Below, piece by piece: positions 27,130-39,749 of a stretch of DNA of 64,000 bases. Source of the DNA: Scatophagus argus. Lineage: Eukaryota; Chordata; Actinopteri; Scatophagidae. How positions within the stretch are numbered: position 1 is the first letter of the stretch; the number at the start of each line of letters is the position of its first letter. The stretch is from NCBI RefSeq assembly GCF_020382885.2, contig NC_058494.1:10372001-10436000 (forward strand). The letters run 5' to 3'. Made by a program: the position numbers and the translations under genes. The notes beneath the pieces were generated by a model. The model saw only the letters and a list, made by a program, of their open reading frames with translations. It was not told the origin of the DNA and ran no database searches.

Positions 27130-27310
27130 AAGGAAGGAGAAGTTAATCATACAGACCCCATGCGGCGCGGGGCTATTGATGGCCCTCGCAAAGTGGCTTA
27201 GACCAATTTTAGCGCAATTAACCAGTGGGGAGGACTCTCTTGACCATTTACACCCATTAGGCGACCACTGCATCGGTCCTGTCCCCTGAATTATTCTGCT
27301 GCTGCCGTGA
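27130..27310 (-). promoter_or_regulatory. candidate proximal msx enhancer
   Basis: A block just upstream of the msx promoter combines GC-rich GCGGCGCGG (about 27162-27170, SMAD-like) with CAATTA at 27215-27220, TTAATCA near 27143 and GAATTATTC near 27290. Msx genes in other vertebrates have BMP-responsive enhancers that pair GC-rich SMAD sites with homeodomain sites, so the layout fits. Conservation was not tested. Confidence 0.35.
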
Positions 27311-27319
27311 AGCTGAGCA

Positions 27320-30300
27320 GGAACTGAAGAGTCACATGTCAAAATGCAAGTGATACTTTTATCGAAAAAGAAGAATAAAATGAACAAATATCTCACAGAC
27401 TAAACTATAGAGCAAGGAATTCCATTTGTGCCCTGCATAACAAACAGGCGGCATAAAGTGATTAAATGACAGTCTGGAAATTAAAATGAGTAAAACAATT
27501 CACAGAATCAAATCAACTAAGAAAAGGTGCGCAACCAGGATAGAAATTGATTAGGTATGACTGTTGGTCACACCGTATTACACCAATTTAAGGCCTGTCA
27601 TGAGCTCTTCTCGCTTCACAATGGCTTCAGTTGAGAAGCAACAGGCGTTTTCTTTCTCCAGGTCACACTATTTAATAAGCCAGACAAGTTGTGTTTTGCA
27701 AGGCGCCAGACTCGGCAGGATCAAAAAGGAAGATACCTCGGGGAGAAAAGGCAACGGTTAACTCCACTTAACCAATTGTCCTCCAAATATTTCATAGTCC
27801 ACTGCATGGAGCTGAGAAGCAGGCACTGACAGTTAACTGTTTCACGTCTACTCTGAAATCCGCGAGGGTGGACTTTAATTCACTTTGTCATGTTTTATTA
27901 ATATGACGATCATCATCAGACCCATCACAGCACCATCACGGACTTCGCAACAGGTGAAAAATAGGTTTTATTAAGACTGAAAAGTAAGTGAATCGAGTTA
28001 ATTACATGATGGGAATTTAAGTGGAACATTTCGGCTATATGTGATGGCTGTTGGTGACTTTTCTGGCTTTTAGTGGTGAATGCAAGTCCATGCAGTTCAA
28101 GATTCAGATCATTAAAAAAAAAAACAAAACAAACAAAAAAAAAACAATACAGTGTAAAATTAGTCTGTTACAAGTGAAAGTCTGGCATTGTACTGTTCAT
28201 TTAACTACAAAGTACCAAAACGTACTACTTAAAGTAAAAGGATTCATTATGCAGGAAAGCCACGTTCAGAGTGATTGGATAGTTATTACATTCACTTGAA
28301 CATGTAGTTAATTACAGACATGTGACAGTTAAAGTTATAATAAATTAGATTTTAGAAAGTAGTAGTGGACTAAAAAGCACAATATTTGCCCGTAAACCGC
28401 AGTGAAGGAAAATACAAAGTGGCATAATAAAGTACAAGTATCTCTGAGTTGCACTTGTGAATAAGATAAGAGATAAGGTGAGACTTCATTGATATGCTTC
28501 TTATTGAATACTGATTGCTTAGTTACATCAAATGGATGTTGTCCGTTTCTTTCTTCTTTATCACTTAATTATTATGTCCCAACTCTTTAATCTAAATTGT
28601 TCCTTTTCAGCCCTTCTAAGCTGACATCTCATAGAAAGTCCAGCCTCAGTCCATCTCAAATTCAACTCATCAGTCCAACACAGCACAAGACCCCACTGAG
28701 AGCTCCACAATCATCAACACTATCAAATATTAAGAAGGTATAAAGTGAGAAGATGGACCAAGTGGTTAATCTGAGAATTTCACTTGTCCTCCAAATTACA
28801 TTATTTACACTCCTCTGACTTAATTAGATGAAATAGTGAATAATTAACCTATTAGACTTGCCTTGTTCTGAAACCACAAGTACTTGGTTGTGGTTTGTAG
28901 TCTTATCTCGCTGTATGTGATAGTCATGCCACTGGAATCTCGTCATGACTGACTAAATTCTCAACTGAGACCACTAATTGTTGGCCTCTTGGAAGCCCTC
29001 AGTTGCAAAAAATCAAGTTACCTCTGATCAGGTGAGAGGCACAACTTTGGCTGATGATTCAACTTGAGTAAATCCTGATGTTGAGTCCGCTCCCTCCTTT
29101 TCTACCTCACAAAACCAGCCCTCTGTCTCCTCACACACTGGGGGCCTCTCGTCACCCAGCTGGTTTGCGTTTAAATCCCAGCGACTGTGTGCCCTTCCTT
29201 CTATCTAATCTGCACAGTGTCGTGCGAGAGGGGGATGAGAGTCGGCCCAGAGAGCACACAGACTCATACAGGGATTCATCCGATACAGGTACACTCAGAG
29301 ATAAATCTACACAAGAAGTACACTTACCTCTCCTCCCCTGGTGTTTGGTCCAGTGTATTTAGCTTCAGGCCCCCTCTCCCCTACCCTAAAAGACATTTCT
29401 GTAACAGCATGCAGGCGGGTGAACTGTGTCAGAGGGTGTTAGTGAGTTTGAAAGCAGATCTGTCCGTCAAGGTCAGTGCGAGCTCCATGGGAAGCACTTC
29501 CCCTCAGTCGGCACCAGAAATGAAAACTTTTTCACATGCACGTGCGGGCGCCGTTTACACTGCTCTTATGCTTTGATGAAACCACTTAGTCGGTTCACAA
29601 AGTGCAAGGGCCAAGTGGGAGAACGATTTCATAATGCGATTCTCATATGATACATTTGTTTTCTTGGTAAAGGGACGATCTAATAATGACCGAATTCTTC
29701 AGGTGCACCATGAGCTGATGAACTTAGACTTTGAGTGAGTCCCGTGGAGCTGGTGTCTGTCCTGCATCAACAACGTGAGAATTCCCTGCTGTAGTGAGGC
29801 CCTCTGACAAACAAACAGATCATTTAGGAGAGTGAGTGAGCTGTGGAACCCAATCCCTGTGAGATGTGTCGACAGTGGCACAAAGACCCGTGGCTACAGG
29901 CCTTCACGAGCCGAACACTCTGCTGACATGACAGCACAGTATAGTAGATGAGGTCAAGCGAGTGGGTCCCAACACGTCAATCTCACTCTGCTCTCACTTT
30001 CCTTGACTGAAATCAGCAGAAGGACGTTGGTTGCGCTTAGACAAAGCTGTTTGCGTAAAGTGATAAAGTGAAGTTAATTGCACAAAATGCTTTTAAGCAA
30101 GAGGCAACTTTTCTGTGTATTCTTTTAACTTTCTGCCTCCATTGACACCTTGACTTGTGTGTCTCCCTCACATGAGGTGACCAGCACGGCACTCTCCATT
30201 TACCAGTGGTTTAATTTGCTGTTCTTAGGGTTGCTCAACACAGTGGAAAATATCTTGACCTTTCATTTGACTTAACAAGTTGATCCAATCCACATCAGAC

Positions 30301-33300
30301 CGGCTTCAATCCTGCACTTAAACGCTGGTTTAACATTTTCTGCCAAAGCCACTTCCTCTTGTGGCATCAGAGTGCCCTGGCTTTGAATGCTGGGTAATGA
30401 GGGAAATATTCTTGCCTTGCTGAAGTGAAGGAAGCAAATTGCCTTCATCATACTTCTTTTTCGGACTGTAAGAAAGCAGTCAGGGTCCTGTTATAGCTGC
30501 TGTTCTGAACCCAAACCTAAACACAACAGGGTTTATTTTTTTACAATTGCGGCGGTGAAATTTGCACTCTGGACTCAAGCTGAAATTAATGTTTGCACAT
30601 ATACTGATGGCTTCTTTTTGCAGTAACATCTTTAACACTGTTTCCCACTCTAGCTTCTTCAAAAACAGATGTTTTCATTGAGAGGGTTCCTCCTGAACTT
30701 TGCTGCCAATAGAGATTGTTAAGGAGAAAAACCACAAGAGGTGACAATGCAATTGGCAATTTTGTCTGGCTTGCCGTCGACCATAGAAATCCACATTCTT
30801 GAGGAAAGTCTTGAGACAATGCAAGTGGGCGAGTTAGGTTGAGGACTGGGGACGAGGAACTTTGTGTGGCTACTCTGTGGTCTCATTCACAAACCAAAGA
30901 ATGTCACCACAATCTCATATGTTCTAAGCAGCCAAAGCTGTGATGAAGTAGATTTGAAGAAAGGAAGAAGAAGAAGAAAAAATAAAAAAAACTCAAGGCA
31001 GGAGCATCGGTTTTCTTTTTTACTGCTGGCTTCAAATCTCAGCCAGGAGAAAAACCAACAGCTATTGCATAAATATGAGTGATTGGGAATATGTGAACAT
31101 ACTAAGTGAAATCTTCTCTTTTGCAGACAGTTAAAGTGTTAGCTGGCATTTAAATTCGATGAGAAAAAGTATGAAATTTGTTGCAATTGTCTTTTTGTTT
31201 CACTTTTGACAAGACTGAGACGTAACTGAGATTCACCAGTTGAATGAATGTGAATTTACAGTGAATTTTACTAAATGACAAATAGATTACATTAATAATT
31301 TGTAGATGCATCATTTTATTTCTCTGGAAAAGAAAGGGAAAAAAGAAGCACCTTATCAATAATGACAGAAACTTATAAAAGCGCTTGATGTCAAAAAAGC
31401 ACAGCAGTTTTTATCACAATTGTTTTTAAGTTTCAAAACGGAAAACGTGTCTTTCCACAAGATGAAACACAGTGGCCAAACATTTTATATCAGTGCTTCA
31501 TAAAATGTAAAAGTGAAAAACAAACTAAGTAGATTAGTTACATAATATCTTAATAGGTTGTTAATAATCATTTTTAGAATAAATTGTTACAAGGCTTCTG
31601 CATTTCCAGAACAGAGTTTAAATTTGCTCAGATCATAACTTAATTATTTTAATGAGAACACATTAATGTTTGTCACTTGTTTAGCCCTCATTTCTTAATC
31701 TTACTCATCAAATGAAATTTTTGCAAGTCAAAAAAGGGTCGAATCCAAGCGTTTGAATGTGGTGTAGATCCAAATTGGTGATGCCTGTCTGATAGCAATA
31801 ATGTTATTGCAGGCACCAAAGGTCAGAACAAATGTGTGTGTTTGAATATCCTGAGATTACAATTTCAAAGTCCTCCCCATGAGCAGCTGAACAATGGAGA
31901 GGGTGGGAAGTTAAAAAAGCGGGGGTCTCTTTCAAATAAACAAGCATGGGTTGATCCTGAATAGGGCTGCTACCGAGCAGCCGGATTGGTTCTCAGAAGA
32001 TCGAGAGCAGCAACTGAACGCACTCCTCCTCCTCCTCCTCCTCATCCTGACTCCCAAACAACCTGATGTAGTAAACACAAACAACCTGATGGAGCCTCAC
32101 ATCTATAATTCAGCACTTTTCACCATTTCTTTATCCCACCTTTCATTTCCTCTGTAGTCTCCTTTCTCTCCTGCTGAACAGAGCGTGGACGGGAAAGTAG
32201 ATGGGGGGTAAGAGCTCCTCTTTTCTGTCCTATTGCTTAATGAGCCTGAAAATACAATTGCACTACTGTGAAGGTAGCCTGCAGGCTAGTGTAAATTAGC
32301 AGCGCGAGGAAGCCCAGAGGGCTGAGTCTTGCTGAGCAGCCAGAATAGAGAGATGTGGTGAGAGGGGAAAATCCTGTTAGGGCAGTGCATGTGGGGGAAT
32401 CACGGTGCGTTTGCTCGAATCAACTGGAGCCCACAGGGCCACTTGTTGCAGCAGCAATCCCCAGATCCATGGAAGTCCTGATGACGTGTGAGCTTTATTG
32501 AGACTGCACCACAGTCATGTGTATTGGCATTCGTTATGAGATGTCAGTTGTTTGTCACATTTCAAACCCATAATTCCAGTTAGCTCCACACAATGGCTCT
32601 TTTGAGCCACTACTACAATCATCATTCAATTTAATTTTCTATTCTTCTGTATATTCCAAGCCGAGAGGTGAGAGTCTCCCACATTGCACATGTCCTCTCT
32701 GAGCTCCGGGTGCTCTTTTGACCGCGCCGCTAGGCATCTGCTGCCCACAGCCTGCCTATATCTGCATTCTAATGCACATATCCTGCTGGGATGTTAACTT
32801 TAGGCCCTCAGTAATTGATGGCTTCCACACTTCAGCTAAGTCCCCCCTTTTTTCTTCTCCCTGCCGATTGTTGGTATATCTCTGTGGTTTGGGGGTCTTT
32901 CAGTCAACCATTGTTCTTTTATGGAGGAATTATAATAGACTAAAGAAGAGGGAGAAAAGAGAAATCGAGGAGGGGGGGGAGGAGGGGAGGGGATAAAAAG
33001 AAAGTCGCTGCTGATATTTAGTGAACTCCGATGGGGGAGTTTTCATTCTCATTCTGCAAGTTTGGCACATGCCTTCTGTTACTAAGTGGCAGTGCATTGA
33101 AAGAGTGCCTTGCATTTCCCATTCTGCAGCTCTGCTAGGTGCCCAGACTTACAACCCTGGCAGCTGTTGGGCCTTCTATGCAGCTTTAGACTCCTCTCCA
33201 CAGGTGAGCTCCCCTACCAAACTCCCCGTCTCCACTTCACTCAATAGGGCCTTTTTCAAGTCTTTTATCAGTGGGGAGAGGCTCACTTTGTGTGTGCCAC

Positions 33301-33990
33301 TCACACAACCACAATTCATGGTTCTCAAGATTGCAATTAATGTTATTCATTGTGTTACACACGCAGTTGAATTCAGCACAGGGATGATTTATATCTTGTT
33401 TCAGCATCATCGTCTCAGGCTCAACTGGATACAAGACGTTCACATATCTTTCTGACGTTTATGCCATCAGTAATTACAATATACACAAACAAACACAATC
33501 ATCACAGAAACACAGTGTTTTCTGAGGTAAAGAGATTGCATCTTTTCTGAGGCTTGTCTCTTAAATTACTAACAAAAACAAAGCAATGACAATAGAGTAA
33601 AGCACAACAACAACAAAATCATGTCTGATTTCTCCCCAGTTTGTGACAACAGTGAATGATGTTGCCATGCAGATCACATGCATACAATATGTGTTTATGT
33701 ATTATGTGTGCAAAGTGGCAAGTGGCTGCGTCTGTATTTCTATACGGCCACAATTGCTTTAAAAGCTATGGGCAGGATTGGTAAACCACTCTAAATGATG
33801 TTGTTGTTTTGGTTTGGGTAGGTTTCAGCACCTTTTTTCATGTGAATTCAGTGGCACAAGAATATCCTGTTGTTTATTTTCTTTCTTTCTTTTTTTTCTC
33901 TGTGATGCGAGCTGTTACATATTACTCCTGAGGTGTGGTGCCTCTTCCCTCAAAGGCCTCCACTGTTTCCCCCAAACTGCTGCCAAGCTG
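27320..33990. other. msx-upstream intergenic DNA, first part
   Basis: No gene recognised. It holds a dispersed teleost repeat (about 28,130-28,470), A-rich runs at 28,110-28,145 and 30,965-30,985, a short (CTC)n run at about 32,022-32,043 and a purine-rich patch at 32,940-32,990. Open frames lack family signatures and codon character. Confidence 0.5.
28130..28470 (-). repeat. teleost dispersed repeat ('AAGTACAAGTATCT' family), minus orientation
   Basis: Phrases such as TAGTGGACTAAAAAGCACAA, TAAAGTACAAGTATCTCTGA and CTTAAAGTAAAAGGATTCAT match the pattern of a very common percomorph repeat with repeated ACTTAAGTA motifs. A copy in the other orientation lies near 60,180-60,530. Identification is from memory of the consensus pattern. 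Confidence 0.55.
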
Positions 33991-34009
33991 GGCTATCTTT
34001 TCATTTGGT

Positions 34010-34240
34010 TACTTAAGTGTAATTGCTCCCCTTTGAAGCCTCAGAGAGGCAAATCATTTGCTTTGGCCCCGGGGCAGTAATGGTCACCGAGCCAGCGACC
34101 CCCTCCCGGTCCGAGAGCGTCGGAGAGACCGCGAGAGGCCAGCTCCCATACGGAGAAGAAATAATACGGCCAGGGCCGCTCAATTTCACCTCCCTTTTCA
34201 TCCCATTCTTTGAAAACTTTTTATTAACAACAGCTTTCTC
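34010..34240. promoter_or_regulatory. CpG-rich, conserved-looking non-coding block
   Basis: Within an AT-rich desert this block has many CpGs (around 34,085-34,175) next to homeobox-type sites (GTAATTGC at about 34,019 and TTTTATTAACAAC near 34,220). It has no convincing reading frame. A regulatory element or an unannotated promoter fits best. Confidence 0.35.
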
Positions 34241-34551
34241 TCTCATACCGGGGCGCCAGGAGAGGGGAGGAGAGGAGGCTGAGAGGTGGGGAGGGAGGAT
34301 GGGAGGTGGGGTCGGTGGTGGCATGAGAGGATATCGGCAGCAGGGGAGGAGGGTGGGGGGGTGGCTGTCCCCCTGTAGATGTCTGCTGGATTCTCACACA
34401 CTCACGTGCACATTCGTACACGCACACATCCATGCACATACACACATCATTAATAGTGACAGGTCAAGGAGGCATTGAGAAAACAGCCCCCCCTCCCACG
34501 GTTCACACTGCTAAACAGGGACTCATGTTTCATATGCCACAGGCCTCAGCA

Positions 34552-34558
<7 letters not shown>

Positions 34559-34616
<58 letters not shown>
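34559..34616. repeat. (CA)n microsatellite
   Basis: About 29 perfect CA units, one of the longest in the window. Confidence 0.95.
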
Positions 34617-34618
<2 letters not shown>

Positions 34619-34619
34619 G

Positions 34620-36180
34620 GATTCTTGCTCCATGGCAGCCTGTCAGAGAGATTTTGACTGTGTTTGCTAATATGAACGTGTAACTCTGCATTTATATGAG
34701 CATAATGGTCCTATATGTTGTATGGCTGCTCACATGATTGAATATATGGGAATGTATCTGACTTGATGCCAGAATGCCCTCTTTCAACCTATGACAGGCC
34801 GAGGAAATATACAGCAACATAGCACACAAAGACCCCATTTAATGCTGAAAATTACTCCACCACTTACTGTAATTGTCACAATCCTGAGCACATTGACATT
34901 GTAATCTCATAATAAGGTAATGGGGGCTGAAACTGTGTACAGGAGTGCGATTAGAAGGGTGTAGCTCAGAAAAAAGGGGTTAAAATGTCAGGGAATAGCA
35001 TTTTCTTGTCCAGACACAGAGATTGCATATTGAATGTTTGTGTATTTGGTATTGATGGAACCAGGAGGCTAACTGATACCACACTATCTGTATGGCCTGC
35101 TGTTTTTCTTTGTGCCTGTTCTCATGAGGTATGTGTTTTACATACATTTTCAGTTATTCCATCTTCAGCTATGTAAAATGATTGCTTTTTTAAGACAAAA
35201 AAAAAAAAAAATCACAAGGAACAGCTCAGTTTTTTTAAGGCTGGACTCATCATGCTTCAAATATAATGTCATATTCGGCTCCACTTCTAAAAAGAAAAAA
35301 AGATAAATTCTAAATGGCATGAGTTATCTTCAAGACACTGTGGAGCCAAATTGATGTGGACAGGCATCCATAAAAAGCCAACCTGGTTATGAATGCTGGG
35401 TTTTACTTGTATCATTTTGACTTTGAGGTTTTTAAGAGAGAAGCATTCCCTGCAGTCAAGCCAGATGGTAACAATTCTTAGACATATTACGAGCTGCTCT
35501 CTGCCAAATAGCATACCTTTGGGCTATGTTTTCAGTGGGCTATAAAAGCCAATAATGTAATTTTGATCTATTTTATCAGATATCACCCCAGTCCTGGCTA
35601 CGTTTATATAAGACAGTTTGAAACAGGACAGGAATTCTCTCTATTTTGCACCATTTTCAATATCTGACCCGCTGTGTGGCTTTGCTTGTTTGACTTCTTT
35701 GTTGAACTGAAATGCGGAGTGAGTTAGTCTCTGTGTTGTCAGGCATATGGCACTGGGTATGTGTAAAAATACACTTTACTATAGGTGCGTGGTTGTCCAT
35801 AAAATGACTTGTGCAGGCCAGCACGGAGAGAAGAGGGGATTCTTTGTGGGAGCACTTAGAAAGCCCAACCTTGACATCTCTTAATGTAACGATGACACAG
35901 TAGCAAACTATCCCAGCGCTGCACCACACTTCCCAGTGGTCTGCCAGCGGTTCCATGACTCACAGCTGACCTTATGATAACTTTCCAGCACTCCTCCAGA
36001 CCCATTTAGGGAATCTTAAGGGACTGTCATACATTTCTGTGTCCCGCGTGACGTGGTATAACACTAAACACACCTGAAATTCAGTGTGAGCTTGCGTAAA
36101 CACACACATGCACACTTGCATGGCACAACAGAGCCGAGGGATTATATCCCATCTGCGGGTATTTCTGCCCCATAATGTCT
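34620..36180. other. intergenic DNA, no gene seen
   Basis: AT-rich sequence with an A run at about 35,198-35,211. No repeat family or coding feature was recognised. Confidence 0.5.
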
Positions 36181-36189
36181 ACAGAATGT

Positions 36190-36420
36190 TATTGCCCCAG
36201 AAAACAACCACAACAAGGTGGGACAATCGAGGACATTAGCTCAGGTTTTCCATTGTGAAGCCTGTTGTTTTCCTCTCCTCCGATCACATGCACAACTGGA
36301 GGCCTGCTGTGTGGAATTACTTGCGCTAATGGCGCTACACACTTTTGTTGCAGGAAATCGAACAGCCGCGCTGTAACTGCTAAAACGGTGATTAAAAACC
36401 CCAAATTGCATCATGATGTT
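36190..36420. promoter_or_regulatory. conserved-looking non-coding block
   Basis: Complex, non-repetitive sequence with homeodomain and GC-rich sites close together, including GGAATTACTTGCGCTAATGG at about 36,313-36,332 and AACGGTGATTAAAAACCCC near 36,383. No reading frame has coding character. It resembles vertebrate developmental enhancers by composition only. Confidence 0.3.
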
Positions 36421-36579
36421 GGGCATTTTAGCAGAGCGAGAGAGAGAAAAAGTGCTCCAAATGAAGCGAATGAGATTATTGACCAGTTAAGGGATGTGTA
36501 AACCTGTCTTGTGGAGCTGTAGCCTTGTCTATTGGATTTCTATGGAAAATAAGACTTTAAAATAACTTTTCCAAATCTG

Positions 36580-36790
36580 AGGCTGCTAGTAAAGTCTAAT
36601 TAAAGATCACAATATTAACTCTGTAATTTGCTCAACTGTGGGGTCATTAAGTGTCTTCCCGGTTTGGTTTAATGGGATACAAACTGCAGTTAATGAGACA
36701 AACAGCTGTAGTTATGCCTGGCTGACTGTTGGCTGTGGATGCTAAACAAGTTAATTTGAGATGTCTTTGTACTCTGTAGGTGAGAATCAT
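36580..36790. promoter_or_regulatory. TAAT-rich candidate enhancer
   Basis: Several homeodomain-type cores lie within about 200 bases: CTAATTAAAG (about 36,598), TTTAATGGG, GTTAATGAG and GTTAATTTG, plus a GGTCATTAAG. The base composition is even and non-repetitive, and no open frame fits. Confidence 0.3.
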
Positions 36791-38765
36791 TGGCTGAATG
36801 ATTTGTATTAAGTGTGTTTTAGATTAGCTTGTTTAGAGATAATTAGAAGTGGAGTATAAATACCCAACTTGTGATGGAGAAGGTATAATTTTCTTGATAA
36901 GAAATGAGAAAAGAGCCAATATTATGTCAGTCAGGTGCCACTGCAAACAGGGGAAAAGAGTTTGTGCGTGCACCAGCTTTTAATCATATCTGACCTTTTT
37001 AAAAAAAACGTGGTCTTAATTTAACATCAGAGGGCAAAAAGTGCAGTGTGAGTTATTTTGAGGTTTTATCTCCTTACAGTCATATCCCCTTGTTGCTTGT
37101 GGTGCTTGTTAAAAGCCATTGTCGATAATGAACACAATTTTCCTGTGATAAACTGAAAACGACAGAGGAGCCTTATTGAAAAGTCTGCACAAAACTGTCT
37201 TTGTCTCTCATCTCCAGCGGCCAGTTACAAAGCCGAGCTTCCCGGACGACTGAAGTCTGAGTTAACTAAACATTTTTTTCTCTTTATCCCCTTTTCTCTC
37301 TGTGAATTTGTGGTCGTGTGCAATCCTTTAATGAGCTCCATCTTTGACCTGGGTTGTATGTTTCCAGAGATGTCATGTCTTGTAAGTCAAGGAAAGACTT
37401 TAATGTCCACATGATTTAACATTAAAAGAAGGGATTCCAAAAACAGGGCTCTGTGCCAGAGAGGTAATAATATCCCTGTAAATGAGAAATTGTAAATGCT
37501 AAATACATCCTACGGTTCGTGGGAAAAGACTGGGAGCAGCACTATGCACTGAGTTACTGAGAGACTCCTGCATTTTCAACAAACTAAACTGAAAATAACC
37601 ACATTTGCACTGACCCTCAGCCTTCTTTTTCTCACTTCATTTCATTTTTAAAAGATAAACTTTGTCGTGCCCAGACACAATAGATGATGTAATTGCTGAA
37701 ACGGGACAGCACAAATTCTTCCCAAAATTGAAGTCACCATGCACTTCTTTTTTGTTTACAAAACACACAAATCAAGACTTATCTTTTTTTCTTCATGCAG
37801 CTCAGCTCTTTTTTTGACTATAAATTTGTTGTGCATGTTTCCTGTTAAAACACATGACTTATGTCTTTATTCTTGACTTCAGATCGTAAGGATGAAAAGA
37901 AAGGGAACAGACGGAGGAAAAAAAGAAGAGAAAGAAGGACTTTGGCTTTTGACCATAAGTGACATGCTTGCCACGGCATTGTTTGAGGTTTTTGCAGACC
38001 TGTAATCAAATTTGGGAAGGTTTGGAAACCTATCGTCATGGTGTGCTCTCCAAGACAAGAATGATGTCCAGTAAAAAAAAAAAAAACACATTCACCATGC
38101 TTTGCTGAACTATGACATTTGCAAAAAGAAATATGCCCCACAAAAAGCAATTTTCATGCACCATGAAAAACGTTCCTATTACAAATACAGTTGTTATGTC
38201 CTTAAATCTGTTTGTTTTGTCATATTGCTACGGGGTTGTTTCTTTTTCAGGAAACCCTGGTTCAATTAAGTGTGATGGAACACATGTGTCCCTTATCAGG
38301 GGCCAACATCTTCTACTGTTGGCCTTTGAAACGACACTGGCTCCACGGGATAATTGGGCTTTAAAGGGGGATCCTCCCGGGGTGCCGCTGCTTGTGCCTG
38401 TCGGCAAGGATCAGCTGATGCCCACCATATCTATGGACTTGTTAAAAGTGATCATAAGTGGTTATGCATGTAGTCATAGCCTCAAGGACGATAGCGATCC
38501 CAGGAATCCACTCAGTTTTAGTTGAGGCCTCTGGCACAGAGACAGACACACAGATCAGGCTGCTCTCAAGTGTGAGACTGAATCTGATCAAATTAGACGG
38601 CACATCTTTGAAGTTTTTACACTCTCTGCAAAATGGATGACTGTGATGGTGATGTTTGTGTTTGGATCAAAATTATGACCCCCCACGTCCTGTCTTGATT
38701 TGTAGGCTTTCGTTAGGATGATGAGAGTAGAGAACGAGTGCTTGGTGGTCATTCATGTACTCCAT

Positions 38766-38769
38766 CACA

Positions 38770-38810
<41 letters not shown>

Positions 38811-38811
38811 C
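38766..38811. repeat. (CA)n microsatellite, imperfect
   Basis: About 22 CA units with one CCA and one CG interruption. Confidence 0.9.
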
Positions 38812-39013
38812 GTCAGCTTATGACTCAGTTGCTGCTCTTCCCTGCCTTCCACAAAGAATCTAGTGATCTCCAAAACCTCCGCCGACATCCCACAATGGAG
38901 CAGTGTTTACTCTTACGCTCCGTTTGCGTCATGTCACAAAAACAACAATTTGCAGCCCGTACATGAACAAAAGATTTCATCCTAAAAGCTTTTGACAGTG
39001 AGTGTTTTTTCTT

Positions 39014-39050
39014 TTGTGTGTGTGTGTGTGAGTGAGTGTGTGTGTGTGTT
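39014..39050. repeat. (TG)n microsatellite, imperfect
   Basis: TG units interrupted by GAGTGAG, about 250 bases from the (CA)n tract at 38,766. The two are in opposite phase and could pair as a loose hairpin in single-stranded form. Confidence 0.85.
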
Positions 39051-39559
39051 AGGGGGGCGGAAAGGGAAAAAGATAGAAGTTTATCCTCCTTGCAGAAGAT
39101 AGGTTTGCTCTCTGAGGCCACTGTGACAAAGACAGACTGAGCAGAATGGAAAAATGATTCCCCGCAATCATCTCCTCATCGTCTTTTGTCTACACTCGAC
39201 TTCACTTTGGCCCACGCTCCAATCATCTGCTCCTCCTTTGAACTCCTTTTAACCCTTTTTGATTTTGTTTATTTCTTTATTTGTTGTGTTTATGTCTTTG
39301 TGGACAGTTTCCAGTGACTTCCAAGCACAAAATGAAGAACTCAATCACTGCATTGCAACGAATAACCCGTACGCCAGCAGCTCACAGGAACACATACTTT
39401 AGGTTTTTTCAAAGTAATTTTAGCTAACTGTGTAGATCTCCTAAAGTGCTCTCGTAATAGCGCTGGACTTAGAATAAGATTTTACACTGGCAGAGCTGGT
39501 GAGGAGCTGCCGGAGGCCCAGAATAACTACGTGAGCCTTCAACAGGAAGAACGTGTATG

Positions 39560-39740
39560 ACTACAGGCTAAGAGCTTTAATTGGCTGTCTGCAGGAATTT
39601 CTGCTGTGGCAAACTAATTGACCCACAACTCCCTGGTGCTTTATCAACACAGGGAAATGCCACTGGGCCGATAACCAGCCAGCCTTGTAAACCAATCTAT
39701 AACAAATGGCCAATTTGAAACATGTGTTATTGGCTATTTT
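39560..39740. promoter_or_regulatory. conserved-looking non-coding block with paired TAATTG sites
   Basis: TAATTGG at 39578-39584 and TAATTG at 39615-39620 flank a TGCAGGAATTTCTGCTGTGG segment. GCCAATTTGAA and TTATTGGCTATTTTA follow downstream. The block is non-repetitive with no coding character. Regulatory function is inferred. Confidence 0.3.
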
Positions 39741-39749
39741 ACGACGGGT

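Larger units (their letters stand above)
36800..39540. other. intergenic DNA with microsatellites
   Basis: No gene recognised. It includes an A run at 38,073-38,085 and CA/TG tracts listed separately. Open frames around 38,112-38,640 show no family signature. Confidence 0.5.

Noticed and set aside
33021..33455. Plus-strand 144-codon frame
   Set aside because: No domain, no codon character; Ser/Pro-rich stretch in intergenic DNA.
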